From: JAYWDA01 sp043747555
GTDB taxonomy: Bacteria; Bdellovibrionota; Bdellovibrionia; Bdellovibrionales; Bdellovibrionaceae
Length of the DNA stretch: 64,000 nucleotides
Reading direction: 5' to 3'
Assembly: GCA_043747555.1 (NCBI GenBank)
Contig: JAYTOY010000006.1
Coordinates: 109,393-173,392, forward strand
Part shown: positions 17,925 through 26,537 of the stretch, piece after piece
How the letters are laid out: each line of letters begins with the position of its first letter
Position numbering within the stretch: the first letter of the stretch is position 1
The notes under the pieces: generated by a model
Database searches by the model: none
Seen by the model: only the letters and a program-made list of their open reading frames with translations
Told to the model about the DNA's origin: nothing
Translations under genes and position numbers: made by a program

Positions 17925-18635
17925 ACCTAAAATAAAATTGGAAGCTAAACTTGAATCATCTTTTTTTAGTGTCTTTAAATATTGAGTGGCAAAAATATCT
18001 AGATAAGTGTTTTGAATTCCTTTTTCATTCAAGGTCTGGGCGGCAAGCTCAGCATCTAACCAATTAAGCTGAAACAACGCACCAAAGCTATAGTCAAATC
18101 CGATACCTGTAGTGACGGTACCTCCATCCTCTGTCCCTGTTTCGCTTTCTTTAATTCTCATTTGCCAAACAGCGCCAGCAACGTAAGGAACAATGTAAGG
18201 CTCGGGCAGCAAATTATCGAGTGCATACATCCCACGAGCAAAATACTTGTAGATGCCTATGACTCGGCTAGCCCCTAAAAAGGTTGTTGTGGCTTCGCCG
18301 TAACCAATTCCACCTAAAAAACTAAGAGAGCCTAAGATAAAATTGTATTTATAGCCGCCCTCAATCGAAGTCAAAGCGATGGGCGTTTTTCCGTAAGTGT
18401 CTTCATAATATTCCGTATCAATCAGCGATTCCCATCTATCAGGAACATAATTTTCAAGATGAATTCCAAAATTGGCAGCATGAGTTCGTCTTCGTTCTTT
18501 GTAGGGTGCAAAAACATCGATAGGATAATTTATTTCGACAAGACTTGTCCCTTCTTCAGTGGCGGCGACAGCCGTGTCTGGACCAAAGGCTTGAATAAAT
18601 AGTGTCGTTATGAATAAAAAAAGTAGCTGTTTCAA
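17901..18635 (-). CDS. Probable outer-membrane beta-barrel protein
   Basis: I cannot name the family. A hydrophobic signal sequence ending near TAVAA leads into a sequence of alternating aromatic and polar stretches (GGYKYNFILGSLSFLGGIGYG, FDYSFGALFQLNWLDAEL). The C terminus is LGLGLRLEF, ending in phenylalanine as expected for a barrel inserted by Bam. The frame extends to a GTG at 18674. I chose the TTG at 18635, preceded by GAGGG, which leaves about 40 bp for the promoters shared with the divergent glycosidase gene. The longer form cannot be excluded. The last 24 bp overlap mfd on the opposite strand. Confidence 0.62.
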   Translation of the reverse strand: MKQLLFLFITTLFIQAFGPDTAVAATEEGTSLVEINYPIDVFAPYKERRRTHAANFGIHLENYVPDRWESLIDTEYYEDTYGKTPIALTSIEGGYKYNFILGSLSFLGGIGYGEATTTFLGASRVIGIYKYFARGMYALDNLLPEPYIVPYVAGAVWQMRIKESETGTEDGGTVTTGIGFDYSFGALFQLNWLDAELAAQTLNEKGIQNTYLDIFATQYLKTLKKDDSSLASNFILGLGLRLEF

Positions 18636-18676
18636 GACTCGAATTTCCCTCTTAAAATGCCGATCAAATAGCACTT

Positions 18677-20341
18677 ATGTATAAGCTTAAGTCCTATGGG
18701 CACCTACTAGCTATCCTGTTTTTAGTTTTGGGTCTTTTTCCGAACTATCTTCTAGCTCAAGAACCCATCAAATCCACTGCTAACGTCCCAGACCCGATCC
18801 CCGATGTGATCGCAAGGATGACCTTGGATCAAAAGGTCGGGCAATTGTTTATGATTGGCTTTTCTCAAAGCGTCCTTGATCCAAAATTGAAATCCTTTTT
18901 GGCAAAAATTAAGCCCGGATCATTTCTTCTTTTTAAAAGAAATATTAAATCCCTTGAGCAAGTGCGAGAAATGAATCGCGAACTGACCCAATTATCCCTC
19001 GAAAACACGGGTGTAAAACCATTGATCGCTGTTGACCAAGAGGGTGGCTTTGTTTCAAGAATTCCGGTCCAGCCGCCAATGCCCAGTGCCTTGGCTTTTG
19101 GTCAAACGCAATCTTTACCTCTAGCTGAAAATTACGGGGAGGAAATCGGCCATCTTTTACGTGATTTAGGTTTTACAATGAACTTAGCTCCTGTTTTAGA
19201 TCTTTCAAATCCTCAAGAGCCTAGCTTTATTGGTGTTAGATCTTTTGGTGGAGATCCGAAAAACGTAGGTGATTTTGGTTTTTCAATTTCAAAGGGACTT
19301 TGGAAATCAAAAATTATTCCGACGGCAAAACATTTTCCAGGCTTAGGATCAAGTCTTGATGATTCTCATTCTTCTATTGTTACACGAATCACTAGCATGG
19401 ATGATCTGTTAACAACTGATTTAAAGCCCTTTGAAAAGTTTGCTGAGCTGGGTCCTGAGTCTGCAGTGATGGTGTCGCACTTAAGTTATCCCGTCATTGA
19501 TTCTGCCAATGTTCCTGCTTTATTTTCGGAAAAAGTAGTGACTGGACTTCTTAGAAAAAAATTGGGATTTAAAGGCATTATTTTAACTGATGATTTAATG
19601 ATGCAAGGAGCGTCGCAGTTTGCAAATCCTGGCGAAGCGGCCCTTCTGAGTCTCAAAGCCGGGTCTGATATTGTGATGGTGACCTGGTCCTACAAAGCCC
19701 AATTGAAAGCATTTTTAAGAGTGAAAGAGGCCATTCAAAATAATGAACTGCCAATAAGCGTCGTGGATGAAAAGATTCGCCGTATCTTAATTGCAAAATT
19801 TTTAGCCGCCCCAAAAGATGATACTTTAAAGCTTCGGCAGATAGCCCAACAGAAAACTTTACCCCGGGAAAAGTTAAAGGAGATTGAACAAACTGTTCTG
19901 GAATCAAATTTAAAATTTCAAGATCAAAAATTTGAAGCCATTAAAGCTGATCCTCATTTTTGTGTCGTATCGCCCAGCCAACATTTTTTAGAATCCTTCA
20001 AAGCTGGCACTACTTTAAAATTAAAATATTTGTTGGTAAATAGCCTATCGACGCCTAAATTTTTGGAAAATTTAATTTTGAAAAATTCCTGCCAAACTTC
20101 AGTGATTTCCATTTACGGCCAAAAAACGACTACATTAGCGGAAGGACTTTCGCCGGAAACCAAAGCCAAAATGATGCTTGTAAATCTGAATGCACCCATG
20201 TCCTTGGTCGACGAGGCGGCCTATCTATCTGTGGTGAATTTATATTTTCCGCACTCAAGTGCTGGGCAAAAGCTAGCCCAGCATATGTTTCATCGAAAGC
20301 CTGCAACTGCTTCCTATTCGCCGCGCGCAACGTCTAAATGA
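18677..20341 (+). CDS. Glycoside hydrolase family 3, NagZ-like beta-N-acetylhexosaminidase
   Basis: The protein has 554 residues. After a signal peptide (cleavage near YLLAQ) comes a GH3 catalytic barrel with the NagZ hallmarks: KHFPG (218-222) followed by DDSH (228-231), the His/Asp dyad loop specific to NagZ-type enzymes, and the nucleophile Asp near 305 in ILTDDLMM. NagZ releases N-acetylglucosamine from anhydromuropeptides during wall recycling. Unlike E. coli NagZ (341 residues, cytosolic), this one appears exported and carries an extra C-terminal domain of about 170 residues with no clear identity. No Shine-Dalgarno is visible before the ATG. The 3' end overlaps atpC on the opposite strand by 28 bp. 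Confidence 0.87.
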   Translation: MYKLKSYGHLLAILFLVLGLFPNYLLAQEPIKSTANVPDPIPDVIARMTLDQKVGQLFMIGFSQSVLDPKLKSFLAKIKPGSFLLFKRNIKSLEQVREMNRELTQLSLENTGVKPLIAVDQEGGFVSRIPVQPPMPSALAFGQTQSLPLAENYGEEIGHLLRDLGFTMNLAPVLDLSNPQEPSFIGVRSFGGDPKNVGDFGFSISKGLWKSKIIPTAKHFPGLGSSLDDSHSSIVTRITSMDDLLTTDLKPFEKFAELGPESAVMVSHLSYPVIDSANVPALFSEKVVTGLLRKKLGFKGIILTDDLMMQGASQFANPGEAALLSLKAGSDIVMVTWSYKAQLKAFLRVKEAIQNNELPISVVDEKIRRILIAKFLAAPKDDTLKLRQIAQQKTLPREKLKEIEQTVLESNLKFQDQKFEAIKADPHFCVVSPSQHFLESFKAGTTLKLKYLLVNSLSTPKFLENLILKNSCQTSVISIYGQKTTTLAEGLSPETKAKMMLVNLNAPMSLVDEAAYLSVVNLYFPHSSAGQKLAQHMFHRKPATASYSPRATSK

Positions 20342-20721
20342 GCCCGCGCCCGAGAAATATCCCGCTGCGTTTCGTCCCACTGTTGGTCATCTAAAGTTTC
20401 ATTTAAAAGCTTTTTTTCGCTGGCAACAATGGTCGCTTTATCTTCGTCGATATTAGTTTCTTCTGGCAAATCCACAATGTCCGCCAAAATATCCACACCA
20501 TCAGGATGGATTTCACAATATCCCCAGCTCACAATCACTGTTTTGTAAGCCGTTTCGCCCTTTAGGCGCCATCGCAAAACACCTGTTGAAAGGGTTGTGA
20601 TTAATGGCGCATGCCCAGGAAGAATATCAAGTTCGCCGCGGAAAGCAGGGACTCGAACATCTTCAATTTCGTGATCGACAAATATTTTTTTATCTGGCGT
20701 CAGCAATGAAAGCTTAAACAT
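20314..20721 (-). CDS. atpC: ATP synthase epsilon subunit
   Basis: This 135-residue F1 epsilon subunit has the N-terminal beta-sandwich motif GELDILPGHAPLITTLSTG and a C-terminal helical hairpin. It links the gamma stalk to the c-ring and can inhibit ATP hydrolysis. It is the last gene of the F1 operon, 11 bp after atpD. Its final 28 bp overlap the convergent glycosidase gene. Confidence 0.95.
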   Translation of the reverse strand: MFKLSLLTPDKKIFVDHEIEDVRVPAFRGELDILPGHAPLITTLSTGVLRWRLKGETAYKTVIVSWGYCEIHPDGVDILADIVDLPEETNIDEDKATIVASEKKLLNETLDDQQWDETQRDISRARAHLDVARGE

Positions 20722-20732
20722 GTCATCTCCAG

Positions 20733-22139
20733 TTACTGCGCCTGCAGTTTTTTCGCTTTTTCAATCGCTTCGGCAATTGTTCCTACCATGTAGAAAGCTT
20801 GCTCTGGAAGCGCATCGTGATTTCCATCAAGGATTTCACGGAAACCACGAATCGTATCTTTAATATCAACATATTTTCCAGGCATACCAGTAAACTGTTC
20901 CGCCACGAAAAACGGCTGAGACAAGAATCGCTGCGTTTTACGAGCGCGCCCCACCACAAGCTTATCTTCTTCAGATAATTCATCCATACCAAGGATCGCG
21001 ATAATATCTTGAAGCTCACGATAACGCTGTAAGAGCGCCTGTACATCACGAGCTGTTTTGTAATGTTCTTCACCAACAATTTGTGGATCAAGAATACGAG
21101 ATGTCGAAGACAGAGGATGAACCGCTGGAAAAATCGCCATCGCTGCAATATCACGATCTAAATTCGTTGTTGCATCCAAATGGGCAAAAGTTGTCGCAGG
21201 AGCGGGATCTGTGTAATCATCGGCAGGAACGTAAACAGCCTGCACAGAAGTGATAGATCCATTTTTGGTGGAAGTGATTCGCTCTTGCATTGTTCCCATT
21301 TCAGTTGAAAGAGTCGGCTGATAACCCACAGCAGATGGAATCCGTCCTAAAAGGGCCGACACTTCAGAACCGGCTTGAGTAAATCGGAATATATTATCAA
21401 CGAAGAAAAGAACGTCTTGATGGTCAACGTCACGGAAATATTCCGCCACGGTTAGACCTGTTAAAGCCACACGCGCACGTGCGCCAGGAGGTTCATTCAT
21501 CTGACCGAACACAAGAGCGGTCTTGGCGATAACGCCAGACTCTTTCATCTCACGCCATAAATCATTCCCTTCGCGAGTTCGTTCACCCACGCCCGCAAAC
21601 ACAGAATAACCACCATGTTCAGTGGCGATATTTCGAATTAATTCCTGAATTAAAACTGTCTTACCAACGCCGGCTCCACCGAAAAGACCAATTTTTCCAC
21701 CCTTTGCATAAGGCGCTAAAAGATCCACAACTTTAATTCCAGTCATTAACATTTCTGGTTTTGTCGCTTGATCTTCAAACTTTGGGGCCGCTCGGTGAAT
21801 GGCCCATTTTTCTTTCGCCATAATGGGACCTGCTTCATCAACAGGCTCACCAATGACGTTAATAATTCGTCCTAGAACTTCTTTACCCACAGGTGCCATA
21901 ATCATGTTGCCCGTGTTTTCAACTTTTTCACCACGAATTAGGCCTTCGGTTGAATCCATTGAAATTGTTCGAACGACATTATCACCCAAATGCTGGGCTA
22001 CTTCCAATGTCAGATTGAAGGGCTTGTCTGAGATGGTTCGATTGGTCACTCGCAAAGCAGTGTTAATTGCAGGAAGATCTCCGTCAAATTCGACGTCCAC
22101 AACTGGGCCCATGACTTGTTTAATTTTTCCGTATGCCAT
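20733..22139 (-). CDS. atpD: ATP synthase beta subunit
   Basis: The catalytic F1 subunit, 468 residues, has Walker A GGAGVGKT (154-161), the catalytic segment GERTREGNDLW near 187-197 and the DELSEED loop in the C-terminal domain. Length and motifs are entirely normal. It lies between atpG and atpC in a compact operon. Confidence 0.98.
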   Translation of the reverse strand: MAYGKIKQVMGPVVDVEFDGDLPAINTALRVTNRTISDKPFNLTLEVAQHLGDNVVRTISMDSTEGLIRGEKVENTGNMIMAPVGKEVLGRIINVIGEPVDEAGPIMAKEKWAIHRAAPKFEDQATKPEMLMTGIKVVDLLAPYAKGGKIGLFGGAGVGKTVLIQELIRNIATEHGGYSVFAGVGERTREGNDLWREMKESGVIAKTALVFGQMNEPPGARARVALTGLTVAEYFRDVDHQDVLFFVDNIFRFTQAGSEVSALLGRIPSAVGYQPTLSTEMGTMQERITSTKNGSITSVQAVYVPADDYTDPAPATTFAHLDATTNLDRDIAAMAIFPAVHPLSSTSRILDPQIVGEEHYKTARDVQALLQRYRELQDIIAILGMDELSEEDKLVVGRARKTQRFLSQPFFVAEQFTGMPGKYVDIKDTIRGFREILDGNHDALPEQAFYMVGTIAEAIEKAKKLQAQ

Positions 22140-22151
22140 AACTTGCTCCCT

Positions 22152-23033
22152 TTAATTAAGTGCTTCTGCACCGCTCACAATTTCAATCAGCTCTGTCGTG
22201 ATTTTTTCTTGTCGTGCTTTATTGTATTTTAAAGTTAATTTATTAATCATATCTCGGGCATTATTGGTCGCATTTTCCATCGAAGTCATTCGTGCGCCAT
22301 GCTCGGCAGCAACACTTTCAGACATCGCTCGGTAAACCTGCAGGTCAAAATGCTTTATTAATAACTGTTCAATAATTTTTTCTGGGCCAGGCTCAAAAAT
22401 CATATCAACTGCAAAGTTTTCTTTATTATTTTCCGCAGAGAACGATGAGTGCGATAAATCAATGGGCAATAAAGTTTCGCAAACCACTTGCTGGGAAATT
22501 GCTGATTTAAATTCATTGTAAACCAACCGAATTTCGTCGTAATGCCCGGCTAAATAGGTCTTTAAAAGATTGTCGGCCACATGCGAGGCCAGTTCGTAAG
22601 AGATATCTCGTTCTAATTTCTGCAAAGACTCGACAGCCTTGATGCCTTTTCTTAAAAAGAAATCTTGGCCTTTGCGTCCGATAAAATAAAAATCGGTTTT
22701 CCCGTGAGGCTTTGTTTGTGTCTTATAATAATTATCAGCAAATTTATTGATATTCGTATTGAAAGCGCCGCACAGTCCACGGTCCGAAGTAATCACAACC
22801 AAAAGAACGTTTTTCGCTTCGTGTTTAGGCTCCATCAATGGATGAGTCACTTTTTGTGTCAGCGCGATATCAGCAATGACCTTTTTTAAAGTCAGCGCAT
22901 AGGGCCTCATATTCACGATATTGTGCTGGGCCTTACGGAGCTTAGCCGCAGACACCAGCTTCATCGCTTTTGTGATTTGCTGGGTATTTTTAGTGGACTC
23001 GATCTGAGCCCTAATTTCCTTTAACCCTGCCAT
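22152..23033 (-). CDS. atpG: ATP synthase gamma subunit
   Basis: The central stalk rotor subunit of F1, 293 residues, has the two terminal coiled-coil helices (residues 1-55, QQITKAMKLVSAAKLRKAQ, and 240-290, ARMTSMENATNNARDMI) and a middle Rossmann-like domain containing VVITSDRGLCGAFN. It lies 12 bp upstream of atpD. Confidence 0.97.
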   Translation of the reverse strand: MAGLKEIRAQIESTKNTQQITKAMKLVSAAKLRKAQHNIVNMRPYALTLKKVIADIALTQKVTHPLMEPKHEAKNVLLVVITSDRGLCGAFNTNINKFADNYYKTQTKPHGKTDFYFIGRKGQDFFLRKGIKAVESLQKLERDISYELASHVADNLLKTYLAGHYDEIRLVYNEFKSAISQQVVCETLLPIDLSHSSFSAENNKENFAVDMIFEPGPEKIIEQLLIKHFDLQVYRAMSESVAAEHGARMTSMENATNNARDMINKLTLKYNKARQEKITTELIEIVSGAEALN

Positions 23034-23043
23034 TGTCCCCTAC

Positions 23044-24573
23044 TTATTTCTTGTTAGAGGGTTGAAAGACCGCTTTGAATTCTTCAAGAGCCGCAACGAC
23101 AGTTTTTTTAATTTCGTCAGAGACTTGTTTTTTCTCTGCGATATTTTTAAGAACATGCGAGTGCTTTTGTTTTGCAAATTCAATCACTTCTTTTTCATAT
23201 CTGCGAACATCTGATTCTGGAATTGAATCCATGTAACCATTGGTGGCCGCAAAAATGGCGAAGACTTGTTCTTCAACTCGCACCGGTGAATACTGACCTT
23301 GTTTTAATAATTCAACAAGACGACGACCACGAGATAACTGTTGTTGAGATGCTTTATCTAAATCAGAAGCGAAAGCAGCAAATGCTTCCAAAGCACGGAA
23401 CTGCGCAAGCTCTAATTTAATAGATCCGGCAACTTGTTTCATGGCTTTAATCTGAGCTGCTCCGCCCACGCGGGAAACTGATTTACCAACAGATACGGCA
23501 GGTCGCATCCCTTTATAAAATAAATCCGTTTCTAGAAAGATCTGTCCATCGGTGATCGAGATCACGTTTGTCGGAATATAAGCAGAAATATCTCCGGCCT
23601 GAGTTTCAATAATTGGCAAAGCTGTTAATGAGCCTCCGCCTTTATCATCAGAAAGTTTCGCCGCTCGCTCGAGCAATCGAGAGTGAAGATAAAAAACGTC
23701 TCCAGGGTAGGCTTCACGGCCCGGAGGACGACGAAGGAGTAATGATAACTGACGGTAGGCTTGGGCTTGCTTTGTTAAATCATCATAAATAATTAAGGCG
23801 TGTCTTCCTGAATCCCGGAAATATTCAGCCATTGTTGTTCCAGAGTAAGCGGCCAAAAACTGCAAAGGTGCAGGATCTGAAGCGCCCGCTGAAATAACAG
23901 TTGTATAATCCATAGCTCCAGCGGCGCGAAGTTTTTCAACCACCACAGCAACAGTCGATTGTTTTTGTCCAATGGCTACGTAAAAACAATGAACGTTCTG
24001 ACCTTTTTGATTGATGATTGTATCAATGGCGATAGCTGTCTTACCCGTTTGACGATCGCCAATGATTAATTCCCGCTGACCACGACCAATTGGAATTAAG
24101 GCATCAATTGCTTTAATTCCGGTTTGCAAAGGCTCAGACACCGGTTGACGGTAAACGATTCCAGGCGCTTTTAATTCAACGGCACGAGAGTGAGTTGTTG
24201 TGATCGGTCCACGGCCATCAATAGGAATTCCTAAGGCATCAACAACACGACCCAAAAGAGCTTCGCCTACGGGCACTTCAACAACTCGTTTAGTTCTCTT
24301 TACAGTATCGCCTTCTTTGATAGTCCTATCTTCGCCGAAAATAACCACACCGACATGAGCTTCTTCTAAGTTTAAAACCATTCCATAGATATTACCTGGA
24401 AACTCAACCAGTTCTCCGGCCATCGCGTTTTCAAGTCCATAGACACGAGCAACTCCGTCACCAACAGAAAGAACGCTTCCTGTTTCGCTGACTTCAATCT
24501 TTTTATTATACTGGCTGATTTGCTCTTTTAAGACGCGACTGATTTCGTCGGCTCGAATATGCGATGTTTCCAT
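23044..24573 (-). CDS. atpA: ATP synthase alpha subunit
   Basis: The non-catalytic nucleotide-binding F1 subunit, 509 residues, has Walker A GDRQTGKT (172-179) and the conserved VGKSVSRVGGAAQ with its arginine finger. Its start codon immediately follows the atpH stop. Confidence 0.98.
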   Translation of the reverse strand: METSHIRADEISRVLKEQISQYNKKIEVSETGSVLSVGDGVARVYGLENAMAGELVEFPGNIYGMVLNLEEAHVGVVIFGEDRTIKEGDTVKRTKRVVEVPVGEALLGRVVDALGIPIDGRGPITTTHSRAVELKAPGIVYRQPVSEPLQTGIKAIDALIPIGRGQRELIIGDRQTGKTAIAIDTIINQKGQNVHCFYVAIGQKQSTVAVVVEKLRAAGAMDYTTVISAGASDPAPLQFLAAYSGTTMAEYFRDSGRHALIIYDDLTKQAQAYRQLSLLLRRPPGREAYPGDVFYLHSRLLERAAKLSDDKGGGSLTALPIIETQAGDISAYIPTNVISITDGQIFLETDLFYKGMRPAVSVGKSVSRVGGAAQIKAMKQVAGSIKLELAQFRALEAFAAFASDLDKASQQQLSRGRRLVELLKQGQYSPVRVEEQVFAIFAATNGYMDSIPESDVRRYEKEVIEFAKQKHSHVLKNIAEKKQVSDEIKKTVVAALEEFKAVFQPSNKK

Positions 24574-25119
24574 TTAGTAGGCTCCCCTATTAAGTTCTTC
24601 ATTCAATCGTTTTAAATGTGTCTCGATACTATCGTCAAAAGTCCATCCGCCCACTTGCGCAACAACGCCGCCCAGTAAGCTTGGATCTTCTTTAAACGTC
24701 AGGACAATTTTTTTCTTTAAGACTTGTGTGATTTTTTTCTCGAGGTCAGCTTGAGCTTCTTTCCCCAAGGGCTGTGCCGCCCGCACTGTTCCACGCGTGA
24801 CGCCTTCTTCTTGATCAATACCATCTTGGAAAGCTTGGACAAATTCTGAGATCAAAGACAAGCGGCCACGGTCTGCCATTAATAATAGACAGCTTGAAAC
24901 GTCCTCAGAAAATTTTTGCCCGCTGAGTGCGACCTTTAAAATTTTTGATTTCATTTCAGGTTTAATCACTGGATTTTCAAAAAATTCTTTCAGTTGCGGA
25001 TCCGAGTGCAGACTTTGATTTACAGCCCGTAATTGCTCTAAGGCTTCCCCATGAATGCCTTTTTGCTTTGTCAGAGACAATAGAGCTTTTGCGTATCTGA
25101 TAGCGATATTCATGCTCAT
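24574..25119 (-). CDS. atpH: ATP synthase delta subunit
   Basis: This 181-residue F1 delta subunit (the OSCP equivalent) connects the b/b' peripheral stalk to the alpha/beta head. The N-terminal helical domain (RYAKALLSLTKQKG) and the C-terminal motif DPSLLGGVVAQVGGWTFDDS are typical. The ATG overlaps the end of atpF by 4 bp. Confidence 0.95.
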   Translation of the reverse strand: MSMNIAIRYAKALLSLTKQKGIHGEALEQLRAVNQSLHSDPQLKEFFENPVIKPEMKSKILKVALSGQKFSEDVSSCLLLMADRGRLSLISEFVQAFQDGIDQEEGVTRGTVRAAQPLGKEAQADLEKKITQVLKKKIVLTFKEDPSLLGGVVAQVGGWTFDDSIETHLKRLNEELNRGAY

Positions 25120-25673
25120 GGGTGGACCGCCTCAATATTTTTTGTAAATTCAGTCTGAAGCTTTTGATGATCCACTGTCGCAATATCTTTTGATAACGCC
25201 GTATGGGCCATCGCAATAGATTCTTTAACGAAAACTTCGTGCAACTCTCTTTGAGCTTTTTGCAAATCAATTTTAACAGTCATCTCAGCTTCGTCTTTAA
25301 CTCGGCGGGCTTGCTCTTGGGCTTCTTGCACAAGTTGTTTTCTGAGGTCAGCGGCCTCGGCCTGAGCTCGGGACACACTTTCGCCGTAAGAGGTATTTAG
25401 ATGTTCTAATTTGTGTTTGATATCTAGAAATTGCTTTTCGGCTTCTAACTTTGCTTCGTCTGCTTTTTTTGCGGACGCCACATACCCCGCTTGGCGCTGC
25501 CGAAATAATTCAGGCAAACTTTTTCTTGTGATAAAAAATAAAATCAGAAGAACCAGAGTTAGATTAAAGCACTGCCAGAAAACGGCTGAAGGAATTCCTG
25601 TTTCGTGAGCTCCATCGGCAGCCCAAGCCGCGTTGGATAGAAATAATAAGGCGAACGTTGTTTTTAATGGCAT
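25116..25673 (-). CDS. atpF: ATP synthase b subunit
   Basis: This 185-residue peripheral-stalk protein has a signal-like segment ending near AWAADG, a membrane helix at about 30-50 (FNLTLVLLILFFITRKSLP) and a long charged coiled coil to about residue 160. Such an N-terminal signal on subunit b is known in delta- and epsilon-type proteobacterial relatives. It follows atpF' by 3 bp, and the pair forms a b/b' heterodimeric stator as in photosynthetic and several other bacteria. Confidence 0.9.
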   Translation of the reverse strand: MPLKTTFALLFLSNAAWAADGAHETGIPSAVFWQCFNLTLVLLILFFITRKSLPELFRQRQAGYVASAKKADEAKLEAEKQFLDIKHKLEHLNTSYGESVSRAQAEAADLRKQLVQEAQEQARRVKDEAEMTVKIDLQKAQRELHEVFVKESIAMAHTALSKDIATVDHQKLQTEFTKNIEAVHP

Positions 25674-25676
25674 ATC

Positions 25677-26111
25677 TTATTTTCCAAGAAGTTTGTTAGT
25701 GATGGAAAGCGCAACCCCGCTGGTCTGGCTTTTTAAGCTTTGCGTAGCAGATGCCACAGATTGAGCCATTGTTACGCGAGCGGCTTCAATCATTTTCTGA
25801 GCCTCATCGCGGGCCTGGGTGACAATCTTATCTGCATCAGCCAGGGCTTCACTTCGAGTTTGTTGGTAAATAGTATTGATTTCGTGATGAACCTTGCGAG
25901 CCTCATCTTGATATTGCGAGTGGAGTTCTGATGTTTTTTCGGCATACTCGCTGGCGATTTCTTCGCCGCCTTTTGTTTTTTCTAAACGCTTTAAAAGGGC
26001 GGCATGATAGGCGGAAAAAACATAATGGCGGAGAAAGAAAAATGTAAAAAGAAAAATGCCAAATTGAATTATGGCTGTGGAATTTATTCCCAGTGACTGT
26101 ATCATTTCCAT
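25677..26111 (-). CDS. atpF': ATP synthase b' subunit
   Basis: This 144-residue peripheral-stalk protein has one N-terminal membrane helix (about residues 12-32, AIIQFGIFLFTFFFLRHYV) followed by a coiled coil with conserved ARKVHHEINTIYQQTRSEA. It lacks the signal-like leader seen in the neighbouring b subunit. It is the first gene of the F1-plus-stator operon. Confidence 0.88.
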   Translation of the reverse strand: MEMIQSLGINSTAIIQFGIFLFTFFFLRHYVFSAYHAALLKRLEKTKGGEEIASEYAEKTSELHSQYQDEARKVHHEINTIYQQTRSEALADADKIVTQARDEAQKMIEAARVTMAQSVASATQSLKSQTSGVALSITNKLLGK

Positions 26112-26136
26112 GAGTATTTTCCTGATGTTGGAGTCG

Positions 26137-26165
26137 AATTAACACTCCGAATCTTTGGCGGTCAA
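26137..26165 (-). promoter_or_regulatory. Putative sigma70-type promoter of the atpF'-atpC operon
   Basis: In the 69-bp gap between the bactofilin gene and atpF', the minus strand reads TTGACC (26160-26165), 17 bp, TTAATT (26137-26142), about 25 bp upstream of the start codon. This would let the ATP synthase genes be transcribed independently of parAB-bactofilin. Read by eye. Confidence 0.55.
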
Positions 26166-26180
26166 GATTATTTCAGCGAG

Positions 26181-26537
26181 TTATGATTTCGGCATATATG
26201 ATGCGCCCTCAAAAACCACTCCTTCATCGATTCGCAAACTTGGCGAGGTGACTGTGCCTTTAAATATAGCAGGCGGATGCATGATGACACGGCGGCGTGC
26301 AAAAATGTTTCCCTCAACGCGGCCACTAATGATTATTGTATCGGCTTCGATTTGGGCTATCACTTGAGCACTTTCATTAACGACCAGGGTGTCTTTGGTA
26401 AAAATTTCCCCGCGGAAACTGCCGCCGATTTGAACAGTGCCCTCGAAACTAAGTTTACCTTCGAAGTAGGCTCCCTTGTCCAAGATGGCTGTTACCATCC
26501 CACTCATTGGACTCGCCGTTTCTATAATTTCACTCAT
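26181..26537 (-). CDS. Bactofilin
   Basis: This 118-residue protein is made of the bactofilin repeat: regularly spaced Gly/Val/Ile turns (LDKGAYFEGKLSFEGTVQIGG, VEGNIFARRRVIMHPPAIFKGTV) that build a triangular beta-helix and polymerise without nucleotide. Bactofilins act as cytoskeletal scaffolds in cell shape and polarity. In some bacteria they position ParABS complexes. The gene overlaps parB by 4 bp, so co-expression with the partition system is likely. Confidence 0.93.
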   Translation of the reverse strand: MSEIIETASPMSGMVTAILDKGAYFEGKLSFEGTVQIGGSFRGEIFTKDTLVVNESAQVIAQIEADTIIISGRVEGNIFARRRVIMHPPAIFKGTVTSPSLRIDEGVVFEGASYMPKS

